A DNA stretch of 64,000 nucleotides, taken from assembly GCA_036971475.1 (NCBI GenBank), contig JBAIZL010000006.1, positions 56,872,898 through 56,936,897 of the forward strand, written 5' to 3'. Positions 11,058 to 22,982 of the stretch are shown piece by piece. The notes under the pieces were generated by a model, which saw only the letters and a program-made list of their open reading frames with translations, was not told where the DNA came from and did not search any database. Source of the DNA: Prosapia bicincta (taxonomy: Eukaryota; Arthropoda; Insecta; Hemiptera; Cercopidae). Positions within the stretch are counted from its first letter, which is position 1; each line of letters starts with the position of its first letter. The position numbers and the translations under genes are program-made.

Positions 11058-11295
11058 AATAGTTACTATCTGGAGTACATCCGTTCATTCTGCAGTCCAT
11101 TAATTCGCAGTTCCGACGTTTCGCTAGAATCTCATCCAGCATTGACGAGGTGAACCCAACAACAGTAGACTCGCTCTTTTACTGTTGTTAGGTTCACCTC
11201 GTCAATGCTGGATGAGATTCTAGCGAAACGTCGAAACTGCGAATTTATGGACTGCAGAATGAACGGATGTACTCCAGATAGTAACTATTCATCAT
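11052..11295. mobile_element. palindromic PLE-tail dimer
   Basis: Arms 11052-11167 and 11180-11295 (116 bp each) are inverted copies with only about four mismatches around a 12-bp spacer. Each arm is a copy of the tail also present singly at 5731-5862. Outward ends carry ATCTGGAGTACATCCGT; the inner part carries GACGTTTCG and GACGAGGTGAACC. It abuts a (TA)n tract on the left, and a short one lies at 11329-11345. The arms' near-identity implies a recent inverted duplication. Confidence 0.75.
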
Positions 11296-12985
11296 ATTTT
11301 TCCATCCGTGAAGGAATACGTATCAGCATATATATATATATAAATATATAATACACACACACAATTCCAAACCTATATAGAGTTTATAAGCTATGCGTAT
11401 GTTTTCACTAGCATCTGTTATAATAAATTACCAATAATATTTTAATAGTTTTGTTTAAGTTCATTCTTCTGTGATATAAGATTCTTTTATTATATACTAT
11501 GATTATAACCTTTGTCATTATTTAGTACATATTTCTAAATTTGTTATAAATTTTCACTCCCGTATCGCCGAAGTGAATCGTTAACATGTATGAATAAGTT
11601 ATATAGTTCCGGATCGGTGACTGACAGTTCCTTACTATCCGGTAACGTTCAAACAAACTGACGCTATAGTTCAATTCTTTTGTTCCTGCCGAAAACTTGT
11701 CAGCTTTGTTTGTAAGGCGTCGCTAGGCAACAGAAAGCCACTGACCTACACGCGTTGGGCGTCTGTACCTGTAGCAGTCAAAACAAGTCTGATATACAAA
11801 CAAATTCGATACTTAGTAGTTGATAGGATTTAACATTTCAAAAACTTTTCAGTTTGAATCTAATTTATATACCTTTTTTACGGACTGTATTTTCTCCTCT
11901 GTGTAATGAGTTCACGTATTTTGTTTAACTCATTTTTTATCTGACATGTTTGGCATTTTTTACCATCTTTTGTGTTCAATTTTTCGAATGCGTGCATTTA
12001 TTGTTGACATTCTATGTGGTGTCTTTAATTAAAATTTCTGTCAAAAAAACTAAATAGGCTTCTTCAGTTTTTTCGCGCCCTCTTGCGTGTGTATGTGTGC
12101 GCACATTTAATTTGTAACGGAGATTTAATGAATTCACTTAATCAGTTAGGTTATATTTGATGTTATGATGTACACTCTAAACTCAACAAGCGTCTTGACA
12201 ATGAAGTGACAAACATGTTTCCGAAAGCTGGCTCGACAAAAACAAGATTGTTCGCGTCATTGGCAAGATAATTGGCATAGGGCTACGTTTATTTTAGGCG
12301 TTATTCTAACTAGTTTGACTATGATTTTAACCAATGGATTTTTTGTACAAGAGCGTTAGATTGTTTAAGGATTCTAAGCGATAATGTTATCCTAGACTAA
12401 AAACTAAAGCATCGGTATTGTTGGCAACGCTCCCGATGCGCGCTGATGTTTCGAGCGGTTTTGAGCGTACAGGCTGATGCTTTGGATCGATGGGAGGCCT
12501 ATAACGATAACACAATGCGTCCAGAGTACTTAAATTTGTTGAATTCTTTGTAGTTTTAAAAGTCCTATCTGAAATGCAGAGTTCTGATTACGCCTTTGTA
12601 CAAACTATTCCCTTTTATAACACACAGGTTTTCAACTAGTATGCAGGACTGGTAACATCTGTGCTCACATTTATTGTGTTTATTTAGAGTTTCGTGTAGT
12701 TGCCAAGTTTTATTGTTTCCTCCACTGAATGCCTTTAATATATATTTGTAAAATACCAAAACCATTTATATGTATTGCTGACAATATGGAACATGATAGT
12801 AAGAAATAATTTTTAACAAAATGTGGAAATAATAACAAAGAGTTTACAGTACTAACGTAATGATATCCGTTGCATATAAAATACTTAGATTTCATTCCAA
12901 AGTTTATTTTGCGATGATAACGATGTTTATATCTCGTTTTTTAAATATTTAATACAAAATCATGGGTTTAGAAGGAAATGCGTAA
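11296..12985. other. no gene recognised
   Basis: Contains a small (TA)n at 11328-11345 and otherwise AT-rich single-copy-looking sequence. A motif CCGAAAGCTGGCTCG near 12222 recurs inverted at 23873-23887, so a diverged dispersed repeat may be present. Confidence 0.35.
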
Positions 12986-12989
12986 GGAG

Positions 12990-13803
12990 TAGGTCGTGTT
13001 AGTAGAATAAGGTCGTGTGTTAGTAGAATAAGGTCGTGTTAGTAGAATAAGGTCGTGTTAGTAGAATAAGGTCGTGTTAGTAGAATAAGGTCGTGTTAGT
13101 AGAATAAGGTCGTGTTAGTAGAATAAGGTTGTGTTAGTAGAATAAGGTCGTGTTAGAATAAGGTTGTATTAGTAGAATAAGGTCGTGTTAGTAGAATAAG
13201 GTCGTGTTAGTAGAATAAAGTCGTGTTAGTAGAATAAAGTCGTGTTAGTAGAATAAGGTTGTGTTAGTAGAATAAGGTTGTATTATTAGAATAAGGTCGT
13301 GTTAGTAGAATAAGGTTGTATTAGTAGAATAAGGTTGTGTTAGTAAAGTAAGGTTGTGTTAGTAGAATAAGGTTGTGTTAGTAGAATATGGTTGTGTTAG
13401 TAGAATAATGTCGTGTTAGTAGAATAAGGTCGTGTTAGTAGAATATGGTCGTGTTAGTAGAATAAGGTTGTGTTAGTAGAATAAGGTCGTGTTAGTAGAA
13501 TAAGGTTGGGTTAGTAGAATAAGGTTGTGTTAGTAGAATAAGGTTGTGTTAGTAGAATAAGGTCGTGTTAGTAGAATAAGGTCGTGTTAGTAGAATAAAG
13601 TCGTGTTAGTAGGATAAGGTCGTGTTAGTAGAATAATGTTGTGTTAGTAGAATAAGGTTGTGTTAGTAGAATAAGGTCGTGTTAGTAGAATAAGGTTGTG
13701 TTAGAATAAGGTTGTGTTAGTAGAATAAGGTTGTGTTAGAATAAGGTTGTGTTAGTAGAATAAGGTCATGTTAGAATAAGGTTGTGTTAGTAGAATAAGG
13801 TTC
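12990..13803 (+). repeat. 19-bp minisatellite, about 42 copies
   Basis: Consensus GGTCGTGTTAGTAGAATAA with a common C/T variant at the fifth base (GGTTGTG). A few units lack the GTAGTA portion. There are no spacers, so it is not a CRISPR-like array. Confidence 0.97.
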
Positions 13804-14193
13804 TGTAGTAATAATTAGTTGTCTTTACTTTCATTGATTATAATTAGTCACTGAGTATTGTATGCACACGCGCGCGCGGTAAACCTCAAACTAATAATGT
13901 CTTGCGCCTTACACTACAGTTAGTAATGAGTTATATATCTGTGGCAAGATACAATCCAAAGATCGCTGACCTTGTGAACTGATTCCTCCCAACACACAAC
14001 ACTAACTGATTCCACCCTCCCTTGTTGAGGGATCCCAATACTCTCACCACTAAAACTATTATAACAAAAACGTCTTTTAAAGATTTTACCCCTTTTTAAT
14101 TTTTAAAGAAAAACTTGTTAAGACTATTTTTAATAGTTAAATAGGGAAGTTTTATTGGTTTTGTGCTATGGATAGTAATTTTGATATTTTTAT
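13804..14193. other. no gene recognised
   Basis: Short (CG)n near 13868; no coding evidence. Confidence 0.35.
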
Positions 14194-14367
14194 TGAAGTG
14201 AAAACGTTTACAGCGGCGCCTACAAAAACATATTGGATGGACATAAACATACAATATCCATCAGGTTACGCTATCTGTCACCTCAAAGTGAATTGAATGT
14301 CAACATATGATTTTATGTAACAGGTGATTTTACGGTACCCGTTATGTTGTAAAACAACTGTTTTAAC
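14194..14367 (+). repeat. dispersed repeat family A, truncated copy
   Basis: Starts GAAGTGAAAACG, contains TTGGATGGACATAAACAT, AACATATGATTTTATG and ACAACTGTTTTAAC, and then departs from the family at about 14367. Confidence 0.75.
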
Positions 14368-15049
14368 TTCTGACTAATATTCTGCCAGCTCAGTAATCCT
14401 TGAGCGACTGAAAAAATATTTTTTTCAATTACATTATTTTACTACATTTCTGACATTCGAATTTTTTTAGAACCACGTGAGTTTTGCTATATAAAGTCTG
14501 TTTTTCAAAAAATGAACCCTTCGCGTTTGATGAGAATACCAGTAGCATTGCCCTTTTCTAAAGAAATACTAAACTCTTGCAATCGTAAAAATAAATATAA
14601 CAACCGGCGTTTAAAAAATAAACTTAAGTTACTTCAGAAGTATTTCAAAAGACATAGAACGAATAATTAATAATACAAAACTGGGTCATCCATACCAAAA
14701 CTATCTTATTCTTAGAGAGAGATTACTGCAACTTTTCCAATATGTTGAATCTAGTAGTAATACAACAAAGGATTCTAATTATATAATTTATTTTTAAAAT
14801 GTTTCGATGTTAATTTTATTGCTTTTGGTTTGTTGGGAACATTATTGTTTTAAATGTCACTTTATTATTATATTTACAGATATTCTGTTTAAAACCAAAG
14901 CTTTTATTTTAACAAAACTAATTACAGAAATGTATCTCAACCCTTGGTATAGAATTAAGCGCAGTTTGCATTGTACGCTGTTCAACGTGTAGTGACTATT
15001 TTTTTTACTGTTTTGTGCACTTTTGTAATTAAAAAATTTTTTAAACATT
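14368..15049. other. no gene recognised
   Basis: AT-rich; small open frames on both strands show no domain. Confidence 0.35.
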
Positions 15050-15445
15050 TTGAAGTGAAAACTTGAATAGCGACGCCTAGAAAAACATATTGGACGGAGA
15101 TAAACATAAAAATTCACGTATAATTTACGTCAGGTTATGCGAAGAGCCACGTAAAGTGAATCAAGTAATAACATATGATTTCTTATATCAGCTGATTTTA
15201 TGTTATAGGTTATGTTGTAAAACAACTGTTTTAACACGTAGGTTATGTTACATTATTTATTGAACATTGTTAAGGGAAAAGGCTATTATTAAATAGTTTT
15301 GTCAGGTAACAAATATAATAATTATTTGTTAAATCTCGATACAAATAATTACATATAACGATGATAATAGTTATGTATTTTTAATCCAATTTTTGAAACG
15401 AAAACATTCTTACTCAGATCTGATACTTTTTAAGAACATATTTAA
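15050..15445 (+). repeat. dispersed repeat family A, longest uninterrupted copy (empty piggyBac site)
   Basis: Aligns with both flanks of the element at 1875-2955. The TTAA at 15270-15273 lies exactly where that copy carries the insertion, in the context GAACATTG-TTAA-GGGAA. A further matching block (AATAAATGTTTTTCT) occurs near 15873, suggesting a longer family consensus with an indel. Confidence 0.8.
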
Positions 15446-16792
15446 TTTGAATTTGGTAAACGAATTTGTATACAGTAAATATTTAATAAATGTTTTTGTT
15501 ACCCACATTATTTTTTTATTAACTGCAATAAATATTAGTTTTTGTTAAATACATTCCTCATATAAAGTTGTAAAAATTAAATGAAAAATGTATAAATTCA
15601 TATTTTCGGCGATTTTAGTTGAGATTTTGTAAAATTACTAACTCTAATTCGTTATTTGTACTTCAAATTTTGGTATTAAATGTACAAATTGAATTATTGT
15701 TTATTATAAGATTAATGTTTTTAATCTTATATTTTCATTTCATTCGTTGAAAATTTTGCAAGACTTAGCTCTGTTCTGTTACTTGTAGTTCATTGTTGGT
15801 GTTGAATGTAAAACATCTATATTATTGTTTCTTATATTAAAAGAAATGTTTAGATAATTTTTCATTACGCAAAATAAATGTTTTTCTCTACTCAAAAATC
15901 TCTTTAGACGTGGTTCCAACGGTTTTTACTGCTGTCAGCACTCCCCCGCGTTCCACAACCTAATTTTTGTTTAAATTATCAATTAATTAAAATATTCTTT
16001 GAAGATATTATTTTATCTATGAACTTATTCTTTGTTTAAATACATTTTTATTTATATGGATTTGTATTCAGGTATAGTATGATAGGTAAGTGGGACCTTT
16101 AAAATAATAAATATTTTTAGTGTCATTTCGGTTTTTGAAGGAGCGTGAAGAAAATATGAAGGGGTGTTTGAATAAATAAACCGTCTAATATTGATACAAA
16201 AATCATTGTACGCAATTATTACGTCATTAGGCGTAAGGGCGGAAAGGGGTGCGGCACAGATATGTGCGCCCGTACCAGCTGTATCTGAGTAGTAATCAAT
16301 CCATATTGGAATCTTAATATAAAAAAATTTGGATCCATTACTGGTGGCCATTTTGTTCCTGCTTTGGTTTTGTCGATACACACACAACTATTAAAAAAAT
16401 AACTTAGATATTTTTTTACCTATTTATTTGTTACTTATTCATTTAAAAACTTTTATTAGAATATTTTGATTTTGTGAATGTAAGGCTTATTTGGATTTCT
16501 TTTTTACACTTTGTCTTTGATCCTTTTTTTATTGTTTATTACATTTCCATCCTCATATTCCCCACATTGAAAAATGTATCTATTTCATTAACGTCCGGTT
16601 GATAGTTTCACAGATCTTAGGTAAGTAAGACTTCCTACGTAAGTAAAATGTTCGATCGTGTGAAGGGTAAATAATTACAGTTCTAATTACAGTTTATATG
16701 ATTTTTTTTTTTGCCTAAAATCGGTAAATATAAGTTTATATGTTTTTTTTTTACTTATTAGAAAACGTTTTCTTAGCCACAGTACTTGACAT
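15446..16792. other. no gene recognised
   Basis: AT-rich. A minus-strand open frame at 16052-16387 (111 codons) has no recognisable domain. Confidence 0.35.
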
Positions 16793-17008
16793 GTGAAAAT
16801 TAGGGGCAGTATAGGCAATTCTGCTACAGCAAATATATTGCCTCCTCGTCCCTGCCGTTATAATGTTAAACCTGAAGATTTAGCACTATCGATGGAATGC
16901 TCCACTCACTGTACCGTTTTTAACGGAGTGTGTGACTGTGATACTAAACCTCTAAGGAATTTACCAATTGATGAAGACTCAGATGGTTTAAACACTCCAT
17001 CCTACTAA
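16793..17008 (+). other. open frame of unknown nature, 71 codons
   Basis: Composition is less biased than the surroundings and the peptide contains several Cys (CSTHCTVFNGVCDCD) and an acidic end (DEDSDGL). It is preceded by a CCACAG that could be a splice acceptor. It may be an exon or a fragment of an unrecognised element; no family was identified. Confidence 0.2.
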
Positions 17009-17499
17009 CCCCTTTCAGATCGCATTTCTTTGTTGCGCGCTATTGTGCAATCAAGTTAATATTTTCTTGCACTAGCTACAACTTTTTAATTAGTGAAAAT
17101 TTAGAAAATGTTGAATTTCATTATTGAATTTACACAATCTTTCTGGATAACATTTTCGATGTCTCTATAAACTCTGAGAAACAAGCAAACTCCAGTAATA
17201 AACATAAACCAGCTGAGCTGGTGGGAGCGTGCGAAGCCGTTAAATAACTGTTTTCTGTTTGAAAGGTTAGATAGTCGTTAATTTACAAGACTTATTAAAC
17301 ATTATAAGGTAACCAATGCATCGACTAGAGGAACAAATTCTCGCAATAAGAATGGCGCACGAATAGTTGGACACATTAGAAAAATAAATATAACTTTTGG
17401 CGTTCTTTCTTTTAGAAATATATTTTGTCTTGTGAAATTAAATCAGTCAACTATTCCTGCATATATATTCTAATTATTTATTCTTGTTAAGTGTGTGTG

Positions 17500-17508
17500 T
17501 GTGCATGC

Positions 17509-17541
<33 letters not shown>

Positions 17542-17556
17542 TGTGTGCATGCGTGC

Positions 17557-17587
<31 letters not shown>

Positions 17588-17594
17588 TGTGTGT
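17500..17594. repeat. compound (GT)n/(GC)n microsatellite
   Basis: Two successive blocks of GTGTGT, GCATGCGT and GCGCGC runs, ending in a GT run. Alternating purine-pyrimidine throughout, so it has Z-DNA-forming potential. Confidence 0.97.
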
Positions 17595-19974
17595 AGTTAA
17601 AAGAGACAATTCATTTATTCATTAACAAGAAATTAGGTTATACTAGAAGCAGTCATATTTGATTCCGGAAAAATCCGCCTAGGGTATTGGTTATAAATCT
17701 TGTCACTACGAAACGAAAGCGCTACAGTCGAACTTTGGATTAGGAATTTTAAAAAGAAAATTAAATTAAATAAGAAGAAATAAAGTCAAATACGTTATTA
17801 AATAAAAGGTAAAAATGGAAAGGACACATCAGAATACAGAAACGCCTTTTACAAAAAGTGAAACTAATCGTAGTTCAGAATTTCCGAACAAACAAAGTCA
17901 ATTGCCATGGCAACGGCTTTCTGATTGGGCAAAAGTTGAAAAATGGATACTAGGGCGTGGGAAGTTTAAAATTGGAGAAGACGGGCCTCACAAAAGAGAC
18001 GCTATCCAGAATTCGAATGCATTAGGTTCTCAAGGCGAGCAGACGTGTTTTAGTACCATGCGACCAGGACAAGAAAAAATGTGCTAAAAACAGAGTAAAA
18101 AGTGCTACGATGTGATCAGGGGAAGGAAGATATATATGAGCAAGGGCTCATATATACCCAGAACAAAATTTCGACCACCAAAATGCAAAATTAAAGAAAA
18201 TAAGAAGATTAAACGAAATTATGGAGAGACGCCTACCTACCAAGACCCTTGAAGCTGTAACGGGACCGACAGATGACAAAATTAATGAAGATAAAAAGAT
18301 TTCTACAGTACAAGGTTATATAATCAATTTAATTATTCTTTTTAAATAACATTTTACTTCAAATTATATTAATTTAAATTCAAAATTAAATAAGATGGGA
18401 ATAACCTAAGGGACTGATTAGTCAACTCTCTTAGGTTACCCAAATTTAAGTAACAAAGATTCAAAACTGACTTTCCATTCCCATCGTCTGTGGGAATGTA
18501 TGGATTAAGTATAAAGGTGCATATCTTATATGGCTTTTTCTAAGTAAATTTCTAATGAATAATTTCTAAAGAAGTTAATTGTTCAAGGCCTAGCCTAAAG
18601 GCATTAAATAGTAATATTAAGTGTTTGAAAAAGAATCAGATTTTAAAATATATTAAATTTAACTGTAACAATCAAAACTATATACAAAATTAATGATAAT
18701 AAGAAAATTTAAAAACATAGAATGAGATAATAATGTTTAATTAAATGGCAAGTTGTATGAAATTTTGAAAAAGTAATTAGTCAAGAAAATCCTGTTAAAT
18801 TAAATAAAAACAATAATTAATTTGAACCTTGGAACAAATAAATAAAAAGGTATATTTTCCAATTAGCTGTGTTTTCATTCTAAATAAGATAAGTTCACTA
18901 GGTATCCAGGTAGTCTTTAAATCACAAGTGTCTCTCTAAGATTCCACTACCCGAAAAGGAGCTTGAACAGGGCTTATCGGAGGCTAATTGGTTTTATCAA
19001 AAATTCAGGGGTTGGTTCCTCTGAGAGGTTTATTCCTTGAGGCACAGGTCTATGAAACTAGGTTTGTAGTCAATGGATAAACCATTACTTTCTTACTGAC
19101 TTAACAATTGAGAAGAGAAAGGGCCATGGTAAGGCAGGGTAAAAGGTCGGTAAGACTATGTAATGTTTAGCTCCCAGCTTCAGATCAATTATGAAGCATT
19201 TTTATTTTCGTCAATGTTTTTTTCTTAAAAAGGAATTTGATTTACTTTGCATTCATGAGCCAATGTTTTCTTGTCGCTCATTGTATTTTTGCCAGGAGGT
19301 GTTGCCATCCCAGCTTAGAAATTTGGCAATCTATAGAGTTTGGCAAGTCGACGACAAGTAACAAATAACGATCAGATTCAGGCTCAGCCTAGAGTGCTTG
19401 TCTCCTTACTTGATAGACAGTATTCACGAGTGAAAAATAAATGCAAACTTAGGATTTAAAGTATTAGTAAATGCGGGCTCATACAACGTGGGATGCCCTA
19501 AGAAAGTGATATCGGGAGAGAAGTAAATTGACCTTGGGTGGTTCTTGACAGAATGACCTTTAACGCGATTTAATTACTTACTTTATTCTTTTTATTACGT
19601 CTTTACACTTTACCAATCGTAAAGATACTGAATATTTTCTGATAATTGTGCGCTTGCTCGCGCATGAATGCACATGTGTTTAGTTTAATCTGATCCGCCG
19701 TGTTTACATTGTTTTTTAGAGTATTCACTGTTTCACAGCAACTTCGTCTTTAAATTGCCTATACTGCGCCTTCATTTGGCTAAGTCTGCAGCGCATATAT
19801 ACATGTTCAGTGACGAACTTTATATTTACAGTAAAACAAAATTTTATTACTTGAGTGCTAATACGTTTAATATAACAGTTTTTTCATCAAAAATATTCTA
19901 GCTTTTTTAAAAACGTATTCAAGTTTAGTAAAGTAGTGTTTTGTTGTTCTTATCTCAACTATGCTGTGACTTAC
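17595..19974. other. no firm gene; unknown 90-codon open frame at 17815-18087 (+)
   Basis: The open frame has a plausible ATG and a hydrophilic product with a WQRLSDWAKVEKWILGRGKF segment, but no known family was recognised. A perfect small hairpin (TATATATGAGC / GCTCATATATA) sits at 18131-18157. The remainder is AT-rich, with nothing recognised. Confidence 0.25.
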
Positions 19975-20185
19975 CTGTCAGTGAGACGCACAGAGTCCAG
20001 ATACCACCGTTCATTGGCACTAGAAACACAGATGCGATGTCGTCTCCCAGTATGACGGAGTCGTCTATGGGGTTCCCGTCAGTGCCTACGGCTGTGAAGT
20101 CTGTGAGCATGGGTCTGCGGCGTCTCGACCTGTCACGGACTGCTATACGTGTCACGTACCCGTCCAGGTACCACTCCACCACAAT
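19975..20185 (-). CDS. tetraspan (claudin/PMP22-like) gene, downstream exon
   Basis: An internal exon of about 70 codons. On the minus strand it follows a clear acceptor (TGTGATTACAG, AG at 20187-20186) and ends at a consensus donor (CTGACAG before GTAAGT at 19974-19969). It starts in phase 0, matching the phase-0 end of the exon at 21618, and ends in phase 1. It encodes VVEWYLDGYVTRI, an Arg-rich loop, a long hydrophilic segment and ends with GGIWTLCVSLT. The G-x-W-x-x-C pattern is the signature of the first extracellular loop in claudin/PMP22/CACNG-type four-helix membrane proteins. Such proteins act in junctions or as channel partners at the plasma membrane. The later membrane segments are not in the window. 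The exact family member is not known. Confidence 0.7.
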
Positions 20186-21430
20186 CTGTAATCACACAGT
20201 CGCATTGTCAAAATAGACACTTTGACTTAGGTCATGTAATAAATATTTGGGGGAATTAGATTACGTTTGGGGAAACAGGTTTCCTCCGGGAAGTAGAGAA
20301 TAGTTGCGTCATTCCTTTCCTATCTAAGGAGGATTTGGACGATGATAACCGACATGGGTTTTTTGTCAGTAAAAAAATCCCTACTCCAGTGTGTCCTTGA
20401 TTACCTGATACTGGCTATCAGAGTGTCCCTGATTGTAAGCCTATGTTAACTTGAAGATTCACTGGAAACATCTCGGAGATGTATCTTGCATTATCTCCTT
20501 ACTTTAAACATTTTGGAAATATATTGATTTAACATTTTTCTTATCACACCCTACAAGTATGCCAACCGACCATAGCTTATGTCAGCGTTTTACTTCAACA
20601 AAATAAAAGACATTGTTGACCGAGAATTGATATTTATCTAAAGTAGCTTCAAGATCAGATCGTAAAATAACTGTACTCACTACTAAATCCATCCGACCGT
20701 TCTAAAGATTGACCACAGTAACAATTAATAACAACCAAATCCTTCTCGAGTTAACGCGTAGACATCTCTCTTTTATCCATGTTCATATCAGATGAGCGAC
20801 CCTTTCTACAAGCACCATTAATAGCCACCCTTCTAATTCTAATAGATAATTATGTGCCTTCTTCGTCCTTTTTCCTCTCTTGATCGACTTATAACTATAT
20901 TTTATACTACTTACATACTTATAACTATCGATCTGCCAACTTATATTTTCAATTTTATTTAAAAATTTTGGCTTAACCCCTTTAAGGAATAGCTACTATT
21001 CATACCAAAAATGTGAGTTCTACTTATGGATTTTTTATATGATTTTGAAACTATTTTTCCTCAAACAAATTTACACTCAGCCAATGCTTGTTCCTTATAC
21101 ACACAATTTTTAATACTTCAATTAGGTTTATTTCAATACTGTTAAGCCTTCTTTTTTAACTCTTTCAAACACGGATATTTTAAATTTGAAAGCGCCGCCA
21201 TTTAGTACCCACACGAGATAGATACCTCTAGTTTTTCAGTGTTATTTTTTCCTAGACCTTAAAAATGAGGTGAAACCCGACTAGATTTTCATTTAAAATT
21301 TTAAAGTTGAGTCCAAACTGGGGGTTTGTTGACAGGGGCAAAATTGTGATAGTTCCCAAAAAGCACGGTTTTATACCCTAAAAAGGCATTCTGAGTTTGG
21401 TTTTTCGAGTTGAGTTGTGCGTGTGTGTGC

Positions 21431-21472
<42 letters not shown>

Positions 21473-21530
21473 GTGTGCGTGTGTGTGTGTGCGTGTGTGT
21501 GTGTGTATGTGTGTGTGTGTGCGTGCGTGT

Positions 21531-21561
<31 letters not shown>

Positions 21562-21617
21562 CAAATTGTCCAAATTGTGAGTTAAAGTTCTATTTCGTCT
21601 TCTATATTGGTACTTAC
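20186..21617 (-). other. intron of the tetraspan gene
   Basis: Inferred from a matching GTAAGT donor at 21617-21612 and an AG acceptor at 20187-20186, phase 0. It carries part of a dispersed repeat (about 20335-20385, also at 228-275) and a GT-rich microsatellite at 21416-21561 that starts only about 50 bp after the donor. Confidence 0.65.
21416..21561. repeat. GT-rich microsatellite
   Basis: (GT)n with interspersed GC steps. Open frames of Val-Cys or Thr-His repeats on either strand are artefacts. Confidence 0.97.
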
Positions 21618-21824
21618 ATGCCTGTGTGTCGTCAGGTTCCTCCTGCTGGTCCTGGCTATGTGCTCCACTTTGGTCTGGTCCCAGCTGACATACTCCCAGT
21701 GGTCGGTCATGATGGCGGCGCACAGCATGGCCGTGGCACAGCTGGTCAGCAAAAGGGTGCCCAACAGGAACACCACGCTGGGCTGCAGCCCGCACTGCTG
21801 CACCTGACCTGTCCGGCTCTCCAT
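21618..21824 (-). CDS. tetraspan (claudin/PMP22-like) gene, first coding exon
   Basis: The start is taken at the ATG at 21824-21822 (GTGAAATGG, a good initiation context), giving 69 codons to the donor CAT-GTAAGT. The product begins MESRTGQVQQC, has one hydrophobic segment of about 20 residues (VVFLLGTLLLTSCATAMLCA, residues about 16-35) and then MTDHWEYVSWD. This is the expected first membrane helix followed by the Trp-containing start of the first extracellular loop of claudin-like proteins. It ends in phase 0 and joins the exon at 20185. G+C and codon use are clearly higher than the flanking DNA, supporting a real, constrained gene. Upstream in-frame codons exist but lack a better ATG. Confidence 0.72.
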
Positions 21825-22752
21825 TTCACTTACATCTCGAGACAAACCGTGCGAAGCACTTAATATATTTATCAAACGTTTGAAAGAAAAAAACTAAACA
21901 AACCCGAAAACTGTGATCTTTTTGTTATTTTTTATTTAAACTTTTGAAAAAATTAATTTAGTTAGCTCTGTATCTTTAAGTCTGGAACAAATAAATAGTG
22001 ATTTGCTTAACCATAGGAAATATACGAACTTTTTAATATAATATAATGCGCTAAAGATCTTTTTTTATCTAATTTACTATAACTGTTTACTTATACAAAC
22101 ACGTTACTTAAAATTTGTCTTTAACTAATCACTTCTCTCTAATATTAGAAAAATGCTTAGTAGTTGGTAAAAATAATAAACAATAAACCCAAAACCAATT
22201 AATAACTTAATTTAGAAGGTTTACATTAACCTCATGATCATTTCGATGACTACGTCATAATCAAGGGTTATTATTACAATACAAACTAATTACAGAATAG
22301 GGAAAACCGAAGCACCGCTCATCAAACCTATCCCGCACAAATCAACTAAATGGATTGGTGAGGAACTAGTCTGATGGGGTTGACGTCGACCCTACCTACA
22401 CAATCCTAGGCCGTAATTAAGGTAGTTTGTTGTGTAGGATCTTTCTGGTTATATCGTCACAATGATGCGCATTGAAATGTACATAAAGGTACATTATATA
22501 ATTAATATTCTTATAGGCTATAAGTTTGCAAATTAACTAACGTTTATTAATTCTTCCGTCGTGGTTTTAGGTTAATATATTGTGACATTTAATTGAATCT
22601 ATTGGATTTTCTTTCAACATGTTTAGTAGTGATATTAACCGAAATCTGTCTTCTTTTACAAAACCAAAATCTGTTATGTAAATAAAAAAGTCTATTTATT
22701 GTATAGGTTTATCAAAGCTACTTATATTTAATAATGAGACTTATATTTAACA
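21825..22752. other. 5' flank of tetraspan gene, no further exon seen
   Basis: AT-rich. No upstream coding exon, TATA box or element ends could be assigned with confidence. Confidence 0.3.
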
Positions 22753-22982
22753 TAAATAAATGAAACCTTTATACCACAAATAACTTTCTTCTTTAATTTA
22801 ACACCTTATGTACATTTCTATTGCATAACAATCATCCTCAGAGGCAATTTACAATGAAAATACCTCTGAAGAGTATTTTCATTGTAAATTACCTCTGAGG
22901 ATGATTGCTATGCAATAGAAATGTACTACGGTGTTAAATAAAAGAAGAAAGTTATTTTTGGTTGAGAGGTTTCATTTATTTA
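22753..22982. mobile_element. palindromic retroelement-tail dimer (probable PLE)
   Basis: Inverted arms of about 110 bp run from AAATAAATGAAACC on the left to GGTTTCATTTATTTA on the right, around a centre of about 10 bp near 22863. Each arm contains CCTCTGAGGATGATTGC, a hairpin (ATTGC-TAT-GCAAT) and AGAAATGTA, so it has a stem-loop followed by GAAA. Related single tails occur at about 3551-3600 and 49472-49520. PLE origin is inferred from this layout. Confidence 0.6.
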
